Positions 43,704-54,363 are shown, counted from the first letter of the stretch. The stretch is DNA of 64,000 nucleotides from Bacteroidales bacterium (GCA_020636845.1 JACJXD010000001.1:539398-603397), one strand, 5' to 3'. The notes: generated by a model from the letters alone, not told the origin. Translations and numbers: made by a program.

Positions 43704-44747
43704 ATGAGCAACAAAAATAAAAGGACTGAACTATACGAACTGGGTGAATTTCGGCTAATTGACAGGCTGACCGATCCATTCAAAAAAAATCAGCCTACAA
43801 CAATAATGGGTGTTGGCGACGATGCCGCTGTGATAGATGCCGGAAATAAGCATATTGTGATTACAACTGATCTGTTGTTGGAAGGCATTCATTTCGATCT
43901 TACCTACTTTCCGCTAAAACACTTAGGGTACAAGTCGGTTGTTGTAAACCTAAGCGATGTTTATGCCATGAATGCTACACCAACACAAATTACGGTATCG
44001 TTGGGCATTTCGAAAAGGCTTTGTGTTGAAGATTTGGAAGAGTTTTACGCCGGAGTAAAGTTGGCTTGCGAAAAGTACAACGTCGATTTGGTGGGGGGCG
44101 ATACCTCCGCATCGATGACCGGTTTTACCATTAGTGTAACGGCAATTGGCGAAGCCCCTAAAGGCAAATTGGTTTTCCGTAGCGGAGCGAAGGTTAACGA
44201 CCTAATTTGTGTAACCGGCAATTTGGGCGCCGCCTACATGGGACTTCAACTTTTAGAAAGGGAAAAGAAAATATTTCAATCGACATCGGGCACAAAACCC
44301 GACTTAACAGGACACGAATACATTCTTGAGCGAATGCTTAAACCCGAAGCACAAGTTGGTCTTTTAACTCAACTAAACGAAAAAGGTATTAAGCCAACAT
44401 CAATGATCGACATTTCGGATGGGCTATCGTCAGAATTACTGCATATCTGCAAAAATTCGAAAGTGGGATGCCGAGTTTACCTCGAAAAAATTCCCATCGA
44501 TCAAGAAGCCTCAAACATGGCAGCCGAATTTGGAATAGAACCAACCATTGCAGCCTTGAATGGAGGTGAAGATTACGAATTGCTATTTACCGTACCCTTA
44601 AACAACTTGGAAAAAGTGTCAAGCATCAAAGGCATTTCGGTAATTGGACATATTACAGATGAAAACGCAGGAGCCTACCTTGTTCCCGAAAATGGCGATG
44701 ACATTAAAATAGTAGCGCAAGGGTGGAATTCCTTAAAAAAAGAGTAG
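43704..44747 (+). CDS. thiL: Thiamine-monophosphate kinase
   Basis: 347 residues, AIR synthase-like fold. GVGDDAAVID binds the phosphate/Mg, LVGGDTSASMTGFTISVTAIGE is the ATP-binding region, MIDISDGLSSEL and NGGEDYELLFTV complete the family pattern. It makes thiamine diphosphate, the cofactor of the split transketolase in this window. No thiamine riboswitch is seen upstream. Confidence 0.95.
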   Translation: MSNKNKRTELYELGEFRLIDRLTDPFKKNQPTTIMGVGDDAAVIDAGNKHIVITTDLLLEGIHFDLTYFPLKHLGYKSVVVNLSDVYAMNATPTQITVSLGISKRLCVEDLEEFYAGVKLACEKYNVDLVGGDTSASMTGFTISVTAIGEAPKGKLVFRSGAKVNDLICVTGNLGAAYMGLQLLEREKKIFQSTSGTKPDLTGHEYILERMLKPEAQVGLLTQLNEKGIKPTSMIDISDGLSSELLHICKNSKVGCRVYLEKIPIDQEASNMAAEFGIEPTIAALNGGEDYELLFTVPLNNLEKVSSIKGISVIGHITDENAGAYLVPENGDDIKIVAQGWNSLKKE

Positions 44748-44754
44748 CAAAATA

Positions 44755-44782
44755 AAACCCCGAAAATTTCGGGGTTATTTAT
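44755..44782 (+). terminator. Bidirectional terminator between thiL and gcvH
   Basis: Stem AACCCCGAAA with TTTCGGGGTT around a tiny loop, flanked by A and T runs, between converging genes. Confidence 0.88.
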
Positions 44783-45163
44783 TTACTCGTTTGTTACCTC
44801 CTTATACTGTTCCGGAGTTAAAAGTTCGTCGAGTTCGGTAGGATTGGAGATTTTCATTTTAATCATCCAGCCTTCGCCATAAGGATCTTTGTTAACAATG
44901 TCTGGTTGGTCGGCAAGAATAGGGTTAACCTCTAAAACTTCACCTCCAACTGGCATAAACATGTCGGATACGGTTTTTACTGCCTCAATTGTTCCAAAAA
45001 CCTCTTCCTTGGCTAAAGTTTCGCCTTGTGTTTCGATCTCGATAAATACAACATCACCCAACTGGCTTTGAGCAAAATCGGTAACGCCAACTACAGCATT
45101 GTTACCCTCAACTTTAATCCATTCGTGATCCTTTGTGTACTTTAGATTTGATGGAATGTTCAT
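44783..45163 (-). CDS. gcvH: Glycine cleavage system H protein
   Basis: 126 residues. Lipoyl-lysine motif GTIEAVKTVSDMFMPVGGEV places the modified lysine at residue 63. Carries the aminomethyl group between the glycine cleavage P, T and L proteins. A -7 type box TACTTTTG (minus strand, 45208-45215) lies 45 bases upstream, so it may have its own promoter even though it sits behind sprA, a neighbour it keeps across many Bacteroidota. Confidence 0.96.
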   Translation of the reverse strand: MNIPSNLKYTKDHEWIKVEGNNAVVGVTDFAQSQLGDVVFIEIETQGETLAKEEVFGTIEAVKTVSDMFMPVGGEVLEVNPILADQPDIVNKDPYGEGWMIKMKISNPTELDELLTPEQYKEVTNE

Positions 45164-45207
45164 TTCGAAAATATTATTAAGTTTTAGTTTAATTTGAAAT
45201 ATTTGTT

Positions 45208-45215
45208 CAAAAGTA
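45208..45215 (-). promoter_or_regulatory. Putative -7 box of gcvH
   Basis: On the minus strand TACTTTTG matches TAnnTTTG, in the 110-base gap between sprA and gcvH. No -33 TTTG within range. Confidence 0.4.
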
Positions 45216-45273
45216 CAGAATTTTACTTTAGTAGAAACTGATAACTGTCAAAAAAAAATGAAAGTTAACAAAC

Positions 45274-48200
45274 CTACTTAACCAACTCAAATCTAACACT
45301 AAATCCAAAGTTTGTATTAGTTGTTCGGTACGTGCGCGAAACTTTGGGCGCATTTAACGTCCGGTCGAAATATAAACTTACGGTAACCTGCTCGTTTATT
45401 CGATAATCGGCAGATGTTTTTATGGTTTTAATGAGTTGCCCTGCAATTATTTCGTTAGAATCCTCAACCAACTTGCGTAAAACCGTAGTGTTGTCGCGAA
45501 GCGAAAAATCCAATGTTAACCGCAAATCACTAGTAATAGCCTTTTTGCCGCCACCTTCGGCTTTAAATATTAAGGGAACATTTTCGAAACGATAGCCCAT
45601 TCCAATAACATACTCATTTCCATAAATCTCCGTAAGCTGGTTGTTGGCAAAGCTCATGGCCAAGGAACGCGTTGTTTTCAACTCAATTTTTGAGGTTAAG
45701 TTATTTTGCCAATTTGCATCAATACCAATTAATGGAGAAAATTGCTCGTTTATGGCTACGTTGGTAATTTCGTTTTTAGAAATAAAGTCGTTATTAATAT
45801 TTCGAACATAATTATATCCGTCATCATCAAGGGAATAAGTCGTACTTGTAGTAAATGCGCCAATAGAGTAAACCGAACGGTAACCATGAGTTAGCGTAAA
45901 TGTTTTAAATAACCGCTTAAACGGACTCAACTTCGATAACCCATCGTAGGTTAACTGCCAGTTAGGCATTGGAATCATTGGAAAATCGGAAAGCCCAACT
46001 TTACTTGGAGAAATTCCGGTGTAAGCCGAAAAGAATGATGTACGAAGAACATCCTGCGATAACGGCCCATATCCATCAGGAAAACCTGTTTCGGGATCTA
46101 CAGCAGTTGGGTCATAATTCTCCAATGGATTAGAGATTCTTTTACTGCTCAATCTATTAGCTATAATCAGCCTATTAGTCTTAAACGCTTCAAAAGCTTT
46201 TGACGACTTTGCTCTATTCTTCCCTTCGAAGGCTGTATTTAGCGTGATAACGCTTATACTAAAACTACCTGTAGTAACCGGGCTTAGCAAATGGAACGTA
46301 CCAAATTCATCGGCCCTGTAAGTTTCGCTTTTGCTACGGGAAAACGAACGCGTTGCCGTTAACTCCAAACGAAAACCGGGTATAGGCTCTATGCTACTAC
46401 GAAAATTTAAATTCTCGTTATGGGTAAACATGGTTGCCGTGTTAAACGTGGTGTCTGTAGTTAACCATCCATTATTTGCTGCTTTCCACGCAATATCAGG
46501 ATCTTGCCATCCGGTAACAAATGCCCAACCCGGAGTTTCCATACCATTATATTTATCCATTCCCAAATAACTCGATCCGGGTTTATACCCCGGTAGCAGG
46601 GTTCCGTTAGTTTCGGTATATGATAACGATAAACTACGAACGCTCATTAACAACCGCACACTTCCCTTTAATATAAAAACCAAAGGATTCATCCTGTCCG
46701 CAACCTTACCCTCTACCACAACCTTACAATTTTTATATGTAGAATCGGCTTTTAATGCAACCTTTGTGTCTCCCCGAACCGAAACCTTAACAGGAACTTG
46801 TTTCCCTTTTTCGTCGAACACTTTAACGGTTACCTTTTCCGTTTTCAACTTGTGGACTATGGTTTTATTGGCATTTTTTCGCAAGGTTACCCCTTCTTGC
46901 TCATACTTAACCGTTTTTGTCGCCTGAGTGCTCCCCTTTGCCCTTTGATCGAACTCCTGATTTATTCTCTTTAAATACCCAACTTTGTTAAAAAGAGAGT
47001 TTATATTCACCTGTCCATTCAGTTGAATTGTATTTGAGTTTTGCGCTGTATTCCCGGGGTCGTAAGTAGATGTATCCGCTAAAACAGCGCCTGCCTGCCA
47101 CCTGTACGTTCCCGTATAGCGAGCATTTGCCGTAGTCCAATCGAGCAATGGAATTTTACTTAATGGCAACGTATAGGTTACATTGAATTGATGGTTGTAT
47201 AAAGTATTTCTCCCCAAGTTCTTAATATTAGTCCAAACCGAATCTCTCCAATGCTTGTAACCATCGGGGTCGCGTTGCCTATCGACCATTCCTTCCGGTT
47301 CATCGATACGAGCTGTATTGCTAGCGGTAAAATCGAATTTCAGCGCACGGGTAATATCCCAATTCAACGCATAATTTCTGTTCCACAGAAAATCCTTAGA
47401 ATAAGTAGGCACTAGGATCATGTTTGTATTACTGATGTTCCTATACAACTGCTCATAGTAACTTCTGTCTAAATCGGTACGAAACGAAAACTGGCTAGGC
47501 AAAAGGTTAAAATTAAAGTCCTTTATTAACCGAAAATAGCTGGAACCTAGCCATTTTATCTTAGCAAAAGGAGCTATGAACTTTGCCTGCTTATTATAGT
47601 TGTAGGTTAATGCACCCCGAAAGTTTCGTTGAATATTATGATCTACACTAACGCTTCGCGAATAGAGTTCGCTATACGAATAACTTAACGAAAAGTTCGA
47701 CAAACTCCACGGATACACCTTTCCCTTTAAATTATCTATTTTAACGTTTGTAAAGTTGATGCTTCGCCTACGTGAATAATCCTGTACAATATGTTTTATA
47801 GAATCGCGCTCCCTTGAGGTTAAATTTTTTAATGAATTTTTTAACGTCACATCGGGATCTAATGGATTATATTGAGGATTTGATATAGATTCACTTAACC
47901 CCACATACATAGGTATTTTTACATTCAACTTTTCAGGGAAAAATTTTCCTAAATTTAATGACGAACTCACATCGTATTGATACAGGTTTTCAGTGCTTCG
48001 TTCATTTACCTTTTGTTCAATTGACCCAAATCCAGCCGTCATTGTTGTTCCAGCAAAAGAAACGGTTCCTAAATCAGCCAACTTTGCCGATAATCTCGCA
48101 TTGGCAGCCCATCCTCCCTGGTCATTAAAATTGGTAAGTCTTAACTCATTTAACCATACATCCACAGATTTAGGTAGCCCATCATCATCGCTGTTCTGGC

Positions 48201-51200
48201 TTCTTGCCGGATTTCTAATTCCAATCATCAAAACCTTAACGTTACTCAAATTGGGATTTCCTTTTACCTTTAACTTCTTATCACCATCGGTAGTAACATA
48301 TACGGTATTATAGGTAACTGTAGCATTGGCTTTACTCATTGCATTGTTTCTTGCAAGTTTTACATTAACAAGATCCTCAAGAGTAATGTTAATAAGATTA
48401 TCCCGAGGCCAAACTATTTCCCTATCTGCTTCGCTATTGTTATTGTATAGCCGACTGCGATATGGTGTTAACTTCAATGGAATTTCGTATTCGTAATAGT
48501 TACTGGTATAATCGGAACCTAAGCGAATAAATGCCGTAACCTCATCATCGCTAAGCGCATAATTTTCGATTTTTTCTGCATGAATATCCATCTTTAGGTG
48601 CTTATACTGTCGTATGTCAATATTTACATTTTTAAACGCTGCACACGCATCACCATCGGCAAGATCGACAATGCGATATTCCATGGCCTGTTCGTTAAGT
48701 TCTGTAATTTGAGATTGACTAGGATCTATTACCCTATCCACTCCGGGAGGTAAGACATAGTTTACCGGCGTGCGTTTGTCATTTTCTTCAATATTAACGG
48801 CCGATATGGAAAATGAACTGGTTGGCAAATCGATTACAGGCATTCCTTCCTGTCCTTCGATAAGATTAGAACTATACTTACGCCACTCACCACGAACCAA
48901 GTCCAATGTTGCAAAACGTAAGATTACCGTATCCGTAAAGCCCCTAAGGAACATACGCATAAAACGTATTGACTTAAAATCGTCGATAGAGCCAATTTTG
49001 GATTCGAACTCCGAAATAGGAACTTTAAACTGGTACCACTTTACCGCTTTGTTTTTAATTTTATCCTTATCACCGACAACCACATTGGTAATAAAATTAT
49101 CGCCAACTACCATATCATTCGGACGAAGTGAAATTCTATACTGGTAGTATGTTTCGCTCTCGTTCATGGTGTTATCCGAGTTCAACTCCTCCACATCAGG
49201 CGTAGAGTAACTTTGTTCCGATGTTGTACCTGTTGTAACAGGAGAGTTCCCCTCCATGTTGTTAAAGTACTTGTACCTGTCGAGAATAGTAGATTTCTTT
49301 TGGTCGAATTCACTATTTAGGTAATGCAAAAAGTTATCGCCAGAAGGGTCGCTATCGAACCTGTCCATCACCTCCTGATTGCTGATTCTATTTCGTAAGC
49401 CGGAAAGATAATTTGCAAAAAACGATTGTTCATCAGGAACACCATCGCCATCCAAATCCTGATCGGCCAAGCCATCCAATCCAACATCCTGATACTTTCT
49501 GTTACCCTGATCGTTATCGAAACCTACCGGCAAATACTGTCCTGTTGGAACTCGTCCCCAAACCGTCGTGTCGATTTTGGTCATATCCGACGAAGTTGGC
49601 AATCCGTTTTCGAAAGACTTTCTTCCATCCTTTAAAACATCTTCGGAAATATTCCCCAAATCAATATAAAAATCACCACCGGATGACAGCGAGTCATAAA
49701 CAAAAGGATCCATTAGCCAAAACTCGACATACTCAATGTTAGCCGTTTCAAAATCGGTGGTTCCCAAACTTCGAGTTATTCCACCCCACCTATTCTGAGG
49801 GTTAAGTAGGTAACCATCGGAATCAATATTCTCATCATCAAAATTATAAGGGCCGCGTTCTTTAGGATAAAAGGCCATGTTTAAAACCGAAATATTTGTC
49901 GCCTGACCCTGCGGTGTATTCTTATTGGGAAATAACTCTTTCTCATAAATTTCACGAACAAAATGGCTTCCCTGCAACGATTTATTATTTCGTATGTACG
50001 AAGGCGTTAGCGAGGTATTCCGAAGAAATAAGGGGTCAATATAGTACCAAGCCAACTGTGCCCTATTATACCCGTACTTTAAATCGTTGTTTGCCGAGGC
50101 TTCGGGAAATAGTGCCGGCTGTCCCTGAGGTGTTGCAGCCAACCTCCATTCCACCCATGAATGTATGTCGATAGAAGTACTGCTTCCTTCAAAATCGTCG
50201 AGGTAAACCGTCCCCGATTTTCCTATTGCCTTGGAATGACCGGGAATAAAATGGGCAAACTCTGCATCGAAGGTAATTGTCGATTTTTCTTTAGTTTGAA
50301 TAAATGGTAAAAAATCGACCATTTTGGTAAGAAACTCCGATTCTGTTTGAAACGAGGTGTTCAACCCCCAAATTGTATTGGATATTGCTTCGTTGCCAAA
50401 ACTAACCTTTTGCGTAAGCGGTCGTTCTGTAAGATTCATAATAGTTGCACCAACATTAAAGTTGTCGGAAATTTGATAATCGAAGTGGCTTCCAACCAAC
50501 GTTTTTGTTTGCATACTAAAGAGAGAGTTGCTCTCTACCGAAACCTTAATTGTTGTTCCCGACTCGAGTAATCCCTGATCTATTATTCGTACCGTCCCTA
50601 AATTGTAATCAACAATATACTGAACATCCTCCTGCAACTTTGTTCCACCGGCAGTTACCACAACCGAACCTTTCGGAATATTGGTTGCATTTAAGTAGAT
50701 TTCCGATCCTCCCGAAGATTGATATGAACCGCTAAGTAAAAATTTATCCTTTTCGGCCATCTGCTTTGCCTTGGTTAACGTAGAATCGTACAGTTCCTGA
50801 AATACGTATTTTGAGGCAATTCCCGAATTTGTAAAATGTGAAGCCAAATCTTTACCAAAAGGCTCTAACACCGGGAAAATGATTTTTCCACTCGAAGCAA
50901 GGATGGTTACTCCCTCAATAAAATCGAATACTCCATCGGATGTGGCATCGAGCTGGCTATTTAAGTTATCGAGATTAAGCACCTTAATCAAGGGAATATT
51001 TGCAATTGCACCTTCTTTTATGTAGTTAATAGGCGTACCCGTTTCATCATCCTGATAAAGGACGTCAAGACGAAATTCATCACTGCTTACCTGATATGCG
51101 TTTAAGGAGTAAATGTTTTTCATCATTAACTTCCACGTAGGCAACTTGGGACTAAGATTTGTTCCCTTAAGAAGCTTAAGAATTAAAGTTTGTGGAGCCG

Positions 51201-52653
51201 TTACTCCATCTGTCGAAAACTCTCCAACCTTGTAGGTTTTCCCATCCTTTGTATATTCATAGGCAACAGCTAAAACCTCGTCGCTGGTAAGAGCGGACGT
51301 TAACGAAATGTACCCTAATTGAGCATTGAGCGTATATTCCGTTGACGAAAGTTTACGGGCATATTCAACCTTTTCGTAATCCCTGCCAGCATAAAACCCC
51401 TGAGATTCCAAAGGCGATAAAACATTGTTTACTTCAGAAAAATCCCTAATACCGGCATAAGTACTCGTCATTAACGCATACAAATTGTTCAGCGAGTTAT
51501 CGGTAGAGCCTGTTCCCGTTTGTGTAAAAATATCTTTGGCAAGAATGTTATTGGCATCTTCTCCCAAATCGATAAATGCTAATATATTACGCGCGTCCTC
51601 AAAATCCGCCTGCTTATTGGTAACCCAAACTTCCACCCGGGTAATAGTTACCCCTGAATTTACTACGGGAAGATTTTGGAGAGACTTGTTGTAGTTATTT
51701 CTAAAATATTGCGAAAGGAAAAAGTGTCGGTTTGCATCGTACTCGTCTGCACTTATTTCGAAGTCGCGAACCTGAGCTCCGCCTTTAATCTCCACAACCT
51801 GTGTTTGCCCATTTTGCTTGGACACCACACTTGTAACATTCAACTTTCCAAATTTCAACTGCGTTTTAAAACCAAAAAGGCTCTGACTTCCGGTAATAAG
51901 AGTCCCGGGCAAGGGCAAAGAAACGTTACCCGCTTCAATTTTCTGAATAATTTCATCCTCATTCCCATTATACTCTACCTTAACATTGTTTTCAAAATCG
52001 AATGTTGCCTCGGTATTGTAATTAACCTCCATTTTCAACTTTTCGCCAATTTTACCGGCAACGTTCATTTGAATTTTCGATTGAAAATCGAATGTTGTAT
52101 TTCTGCGCTGATCTATTGGCAAAGATGGATTATCGGTTTTTGAACTGGCTATCCCGAAAATCAACTCTGCGTTACCCTGCGGAATCACTTCAATGGTATT
52201 GCTTCCAAATACCCTGTCGAAGGCCTCGCCGCCAACCTGCAATCGGGGAAGAATCCCATTTCCCTTTCCAACCGTTTCGCCCGATTGTTTTTGTCGCCAA
52301 TATTCCCTTATTGATTGCTGAATACGGTAATCCCGATATTCTTCAACACTCATAACTCTCGGAGGGGCAATGCTATACCCACCAACCTTACGGTATAAAA
52401 TGTATTGTTTTTTTACGGGATCATATTCAACTTCATCCTGTATGTTCGATGGGTTATTCAAAAACAACGGCGATTGCTCTTCCTGATTGCCCAATAAATC
52501 GGATTGAGGAATTGGCAACGGCAATTTTGTTGTATCTTGAGGCAAAGGGGAAACTGCAAATGCGCTTTGCACATTTGTAAAAAAAAGAAGCAGGCAAATG
52601 GGGAAAAAAAGGATAAATGCTCTACAATATTTCCCTGTACAACTCAATTTCAC
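45274..52653 (-). CDS. sprA: SprA, type IX secretion outer-membrane translocon
   Basis: 2459 residues, the size of SprA/Sov, which forms the very large (36-strand) barrel through which T9SS cargo leaves the cell. A signal peptide covers about residues 1-33 (CRAFILFFPICLLLFFTNVQ). Early SprA-family markers are FDFQSKIQMNVAGKIGEKLK and VNYNTEATFDFENNVKVEY, then the GNVSLPLPGTLITGSQSLFG loop, SADEYDANRHFFL, and GTVYLDDFEGSSTSIDI. The C-terminal third is repeated aromatic strands (LNWDITRALKFDFTASNTAR, VSLYFDRTLNAPKVSRTYR). The frame is intact. It follows ruvA by 15 bases and is part of the pdxA-ruvA-sprA run. Cargo proteins with T9SS sorting tails were not recognised in this window. Confidence 0.97.
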   Translation of the reverse strand: MKLSCTGKYCRAFILFFPICLLLFFTNVQSAFAVSPLPQDTTKLPLPIPQSDLLGNQEEQSPLFLNNPSNIQDEVEYDPVKKQYILYRKVGGYSIAPPRVMSVEEYRDYRIQQSIREYWRQKQSGETVGKGNGILPRLQVGGEAFDRVFGSNTIEVIPQGNAELIFGIASSKTDNPSLPIDQRRNTTFDFQSKIQMNVAGKIGEKLKMEVNYNTEATFDFENNVKVEYNGNEDEIIQKIEAGNVSLPLPGTLITGSQSLFGFKTQLKFGKLNVTSVVSKQNGQTQVVEIKGGAQVRDFEISADEYDANRHFFLSQYFRNNYNKSLQNLPVVNSGVTITRVEVWVTNKQADFEDARNILAFIDLGEDANNILAKDIFTQTGTGSTDNSLNNLYALMTSTYAGIRDFSEVNNVLSPLESQGFYAGRDYEKVEYARKLSSTEYTLNAQLGYISLTSALTSDEVLAVAYEYTKDGKTYKVGEFSTDGVTAPQTLILKLLKGTNLSPKLPTWKLMMKNIYSLNAYQVSSDEFRLDVLYQDDETGTPINYIKEGAIANIPLIKVLNLDNLNSQLDATSDGVFDFIEGVTILASSGKIIFPVLEPFGKDLASHFTNSGIASKYVFQELYDSTLTKAKQMAEKDKFLLSGSYQSSGGSEIYLNATNIPKGSVVVTAGGTKLQEDVQYIVDYNLGTVRIIDQGLLESGTTIKVSVESNSLFSMQTKTLVGSHFDYQISDNFNVGATIMNLTERPLTQKVSFGNEAISNTIWGLNTSFQTESEFLTKMVDFLPFIQTKEKSTITFDAEFAHFIPGHSKAIGKSGTVYLDDFEGSSTSIDIHSWVEWRLAATPQGQPALFPEASANNDLKYGYNRAQLAWYYIDPLFLRNTSLTPSYIRNNKSLQGSHFVREIYEKELFPNKNTPQGQATNISVLNMAFYPKERGPYNFDDENIDSDGYLLNPQNRWGGITRSLGTTDFETANIEYVEFWLMDPFVYDSLSSGGDFYIDLGNISEDVLKDGRKSFENGLPTSSDMTKIDTTVWGRVPTGQYLPVGFDNDQGNRKYQDVGLDGLADQDLDGDGVPDEQSFFANYLSGLRNRISNQEVMDRFDSDPSGDNFLHYLNSEFDQKKSTILDRYKYFNNMEGNSPVTTGTTSEQSYSTPDVEELNSDNTMNESETYYQYRISLRPNDMVVGDNFITNVVVGDKDKIKNKAVKWYQFKVPISEFESKIGSIDDFKSIRFMRMFLRGFTDTVILRFATLDLVRGEWRKYSSNLIEGQEGMPVIDLPTSSFSISAVNIEENDKRTPVNYVLPPGVDRVIDPSQSQITELNEQAMEYRIVDLADGDACAAFKNVNIDIRQYKHLKMDIHAEKIENYALSDDEVTAFIRLGSDYTSNYYEYEIPLKLTPYRSRLYNNNSEADREIVWPRDNLINITLEDLVNVKLARNNAMSKANATVTYNTVYVTTDGDKKLKVKGNPNLSNVKVLMIGIRNPARSQNSDDDGLPKSVDVWLNELRLTNFNDQGGWAANARLSAKLADLGTVSFAGTTMTAGFGSIEQKVNERSTENLYQYDVSSSLNLGKFFPEKLNVKIPMYVGLSESISNPQYNPLDPDVTLKNSLKNLTSRERDSIKHIVQDYSRRRSINFTNVKIDNLKGKVYPWSLSNFSLSYSYSELYSRSVSVDHNIQRNFRGALTYNYNKQAKFIAPFAKIKWLGSSYFRLIKDFNFNLLPSQFSFRTDLDRSYYEQLYRNISNTNMILVPTYSKDFLWNRNYALNWDITRALKFDFTASNTARIDEPEGMVDRQRDPDGYKHWRDSVWTNIKNLGRNTLYNHQFNVTYTLPLSKIPLLDWTTANARYTGTYRWQAGAVLADTSTYDPGNTAQNSNTIQLNGQVNINSLFNKVGYLKRINQEFDQRAKGSTQATKTVKYEQEGVTLRKNANKTIVHKLKTEKVTVKVFDEKGKQVPVKVSVRGDTKVALKADSTYKNCKVVVEGKVADRMNPLVFILKGSVRLLMSVRSLSLSYTETNGTLLPGYKPGSSYLGMDKYNGMETPGWAFVTGWQDPDIAWKAANNGWLTTDTTFNTATMFTHNENLNFRSSIEPIPGFRLELTATRSFSRSKSETYRADEFGTFHLLSPVTTGSFSISVITLNTAFEGKNRAKSSKAFEAFKTNRLIIANRLSSKRISNPLENYDPTAVDPETGFPDGYGPLSQDVLRTSFFSAYTGISPSKVGLSDFPMIPMPNWQLTYDGLSKLSPFKRLFKTFTLTHGYRSVYSIGAFTTSTTYSLDDDGYNYVRNINNDFISKNEITNVAINEQFSPLIGIDANWQNNLTSKIELKTTRSLAMSFANNQLTEIYGNEYVIGMGYRFENVPLIFKAEGGGKKAITSDLRLTLDFSLRDNTTVLRKLVEDSNEIIAGQLIKTIKTSADYRINEQVTVSLYFDRTLNAPKVSRTYRTTNTNFGFSVRFELVK

Positions 52654-52668
52654 GCTAAACTCAATTTG

Positions 52669-53253
52669 TTACAACTGTTTCAATGCTAGCTTTATAAGGG
52701 TTTCTACCGAAACATCTCCCTCTTTTTTAGCTATTTGACTAAGGACTTTTTCGGCAGCCGAACGGGCAAAACCCAACATCACCAATGCAGATAACGCTTC
52801 GTTTAGCGAAGTATTGTTTATTTGACCAATAATTTGATTCGGAATTTCACCAATAGCAATAACTTTATCCTTAAGATCGACAACCAATCGCTGTGCCGTT
52901 TTAAGTCCAATTCCCTTCACTTGTTTTATTACGGTCACATTCTCGGTCGCTATGGCCGCTTTCAACTCATCTACCGTTAACGAGGAAAGAATTAACCTTG
53001 CGGTATTGGCACCGACTCCCGAAACACTTATTAACAAACGAAAAAGATTTCGTTCCTGAATTGTGGCAAAACCAAAAAGCAATTCAGCATCCTCACGAAC
53101 CACATGATGAAGGTAAAGTTTTACCTCTCCTTTTCCTTCTAACTCCGTAAAAGTATTAAGCGAAATGTTAACATGATAACCTAACCCATTAATATCAACG
53201 ACTGCATAAGCTGGGGTTAAATCGGTTAAATTCCCGGAAATATACTCGAACAT
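52669..53253 (-). CDS. ruvA: Holliday junction branch migration protein RuvA
   Basis: 194 residues. OB-fold start MFEYISGNLTDLTPAYAVVD, then two helix-hairpin-helix motifs (LISVSGVGANTARLIL and VKGIGLKTAQRLV), and a C-terminal RuvB-contact domain (LNEALSALVMLGFARSAAEK). Binds four-way DNA junctions and directs RuvB. 17 bases after pdxA and 15 before sprA, so co-transcribed. Confidence 0.97.
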   Translation of the reverse strand: MFEYISGNLTDLTPAYAVVDINGLGYHVNISLNTFTELEGKGEVKLYLHHVVREDAELLFGFATIQERNLFRLLISVSGVGANTARLILSSLTVDELKAAIATENVTVIKQVKGIGLKTAQRLVVDLKDKVIAIGEIPNQIIGQINNTSLNEALSALVMLGFARSAAEKVLSQIAKKEGDVSVETLIKLALKQL

Positions 53254-53270
53254 TGGCTATGTGTTAACTT

Positions 53271-54323
53271 TTATACCGCATTAGGGTCATGAGATACTAA
53301 TGGATCTGCTGTTAATTCTCTATATTTTTGACGGTTACGGTAAATATCAACGGCTAAGTACAAAGCATGACGAAACGAATTTGGACTAGCAATGTTTTGT
53401 CCGGCTAAATCGTAGGCAGTCCCATGATCGGGCGACGTTCTAACAACAGGCAATCCTGCAGTATAGTTTACGCCGGTTTCAAAGTTAATAACCTTAAACG
53501 GTATTAAACCTTGATCGTGATACATAGCAAGCACGGCATCAAACTTTGTAAAACTATCGGAGCCAAAAAATCCATCGGCAGGGTAAGGTCCTAGGGCAAC
53601 AATATCCTCATCGTTAGCCTGCTTAATTGCCGGAATAATAACATTTGTTTCTTCTTCGCCTATAACACCCTTATCGCCGGCATGTGGATTAAGTCCTAAT
53701 ACTGCTATTTTAGGCTTACTAACACCAAAATCTTCCACCATGGTTTTATTTAACAACCTCAGTTTCGTAAGAATAGCCTCAACGGTAATAAGCGAAGGTA
53801 CTTTCGAAATAGGAACATGACCGGTTACAACACCAACCCTTAACGTATCGCTCACCAGTAACATAAGCACATCCTTTGCTCCAAACTCATTGGCCAAATA
53901 CTCGGTATGCCCGGGAAAACTAAAATTTTCACTTTGAATATTTGCCTTGTTTATTGGGCCGGTAACCAAAACATCTATTTTGCCTTCCTTTAAATCGGCA
54001 GTTGCTGCTTTAAGCGCAAGCAACGAACCTTGTCCTCCATACTCTGTAGATTTTCCCAACTCCACACGAACTTCATCGTCCATGCAATTAATAATATTTG
54101 CCCTTTTGGGATTGGCCTCAGAAATATCCTTTATATGATTTAAACTGAAGTTTTCAACATTCAGCGCTTTTCTATGGTATGCTGCAACCTTTGGCGAACC
54201 GTAAACAATAGGAGTACAAAAATCCATTACCCGAGAATCCATTAAGGTTTTAATGATTACCTCGTATCCTATTCCGTTAATATCGCCTTGCGTTATTCCT
54301 ACTTTTATTTTTTCTTCGCTCAT
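53271..54323 (-). CDS. pdxA: 4-hydroxythreonine-4-phosphate dehydrogenase
   Basis: 350 residues. Metal-binding histidines sit in GHTEYLANEFG, GLNPHAGDKGVIGEEE and AMYHDQGLIPFKV, the family's three signatures. Step in DXP-dependent pyridoxal phosphate synthesis. First gene of the pdxA-ruvA-sprA transcript, with a -7 type box TACTTTTG (minus strand, 54356-54363) upstream. Confidence 0.95.
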   Translation of the reverse strand: MSEEKIKVGITQGDINGIGYEVIIKTLMDSRVMDFCTPIVYGSPKVAAYHRKALNVENFSLNHIKDISEANPKRANIINCMDDEVRVELGKSTEYGGQGSLLALKAATADLKEGKIDVLVTGPINKANIQSENFSFPGHTEYLANEFGAKDVLMLLVSDTLRVGVVTGHVPISKVPSLITVEAILTKLRLLNKTMVEDFGVSKPKIAVLGLNPHAGDKGVIGEEETNVIIPAIKQANDEDIVALGPYPADGFFGSDSFTKFDAVLAMYHDQGLIPFKVINFETGVNYTAGLPVVRTSPDHGTAYDLAGQNIASPNSFRHALYLAVDIYRNRQKYRELTADPLVSHDPNAV

Positions 54324-54355
54324 GAATAACTTGCCAATTTGGTTAGTTAAATATG

Positions 54356-54363
54356 CAAAAGTA
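54356..54363 (-). promoter_or_regulatory. Putative -7 box of pdxA-ruvA-sprA operon
   Basis: On the minus strand TACTTTTG, 32 bases before the pdxA start. No -33 TTTG at the correct distance. Confidence 0.45.

Noticed and set aside
43704..44747. Thiamine (TPP) riboswitch near thiL
   Set aside because: The 95-base gap before thiL shows none of the conserved CUGAGA/ACCUG-type elements.
51676..52143. 155-residue plus-strand frame opposite sprA
   Set aside because: Shadow of the SprA coding frame; no signal, domain or promoter.
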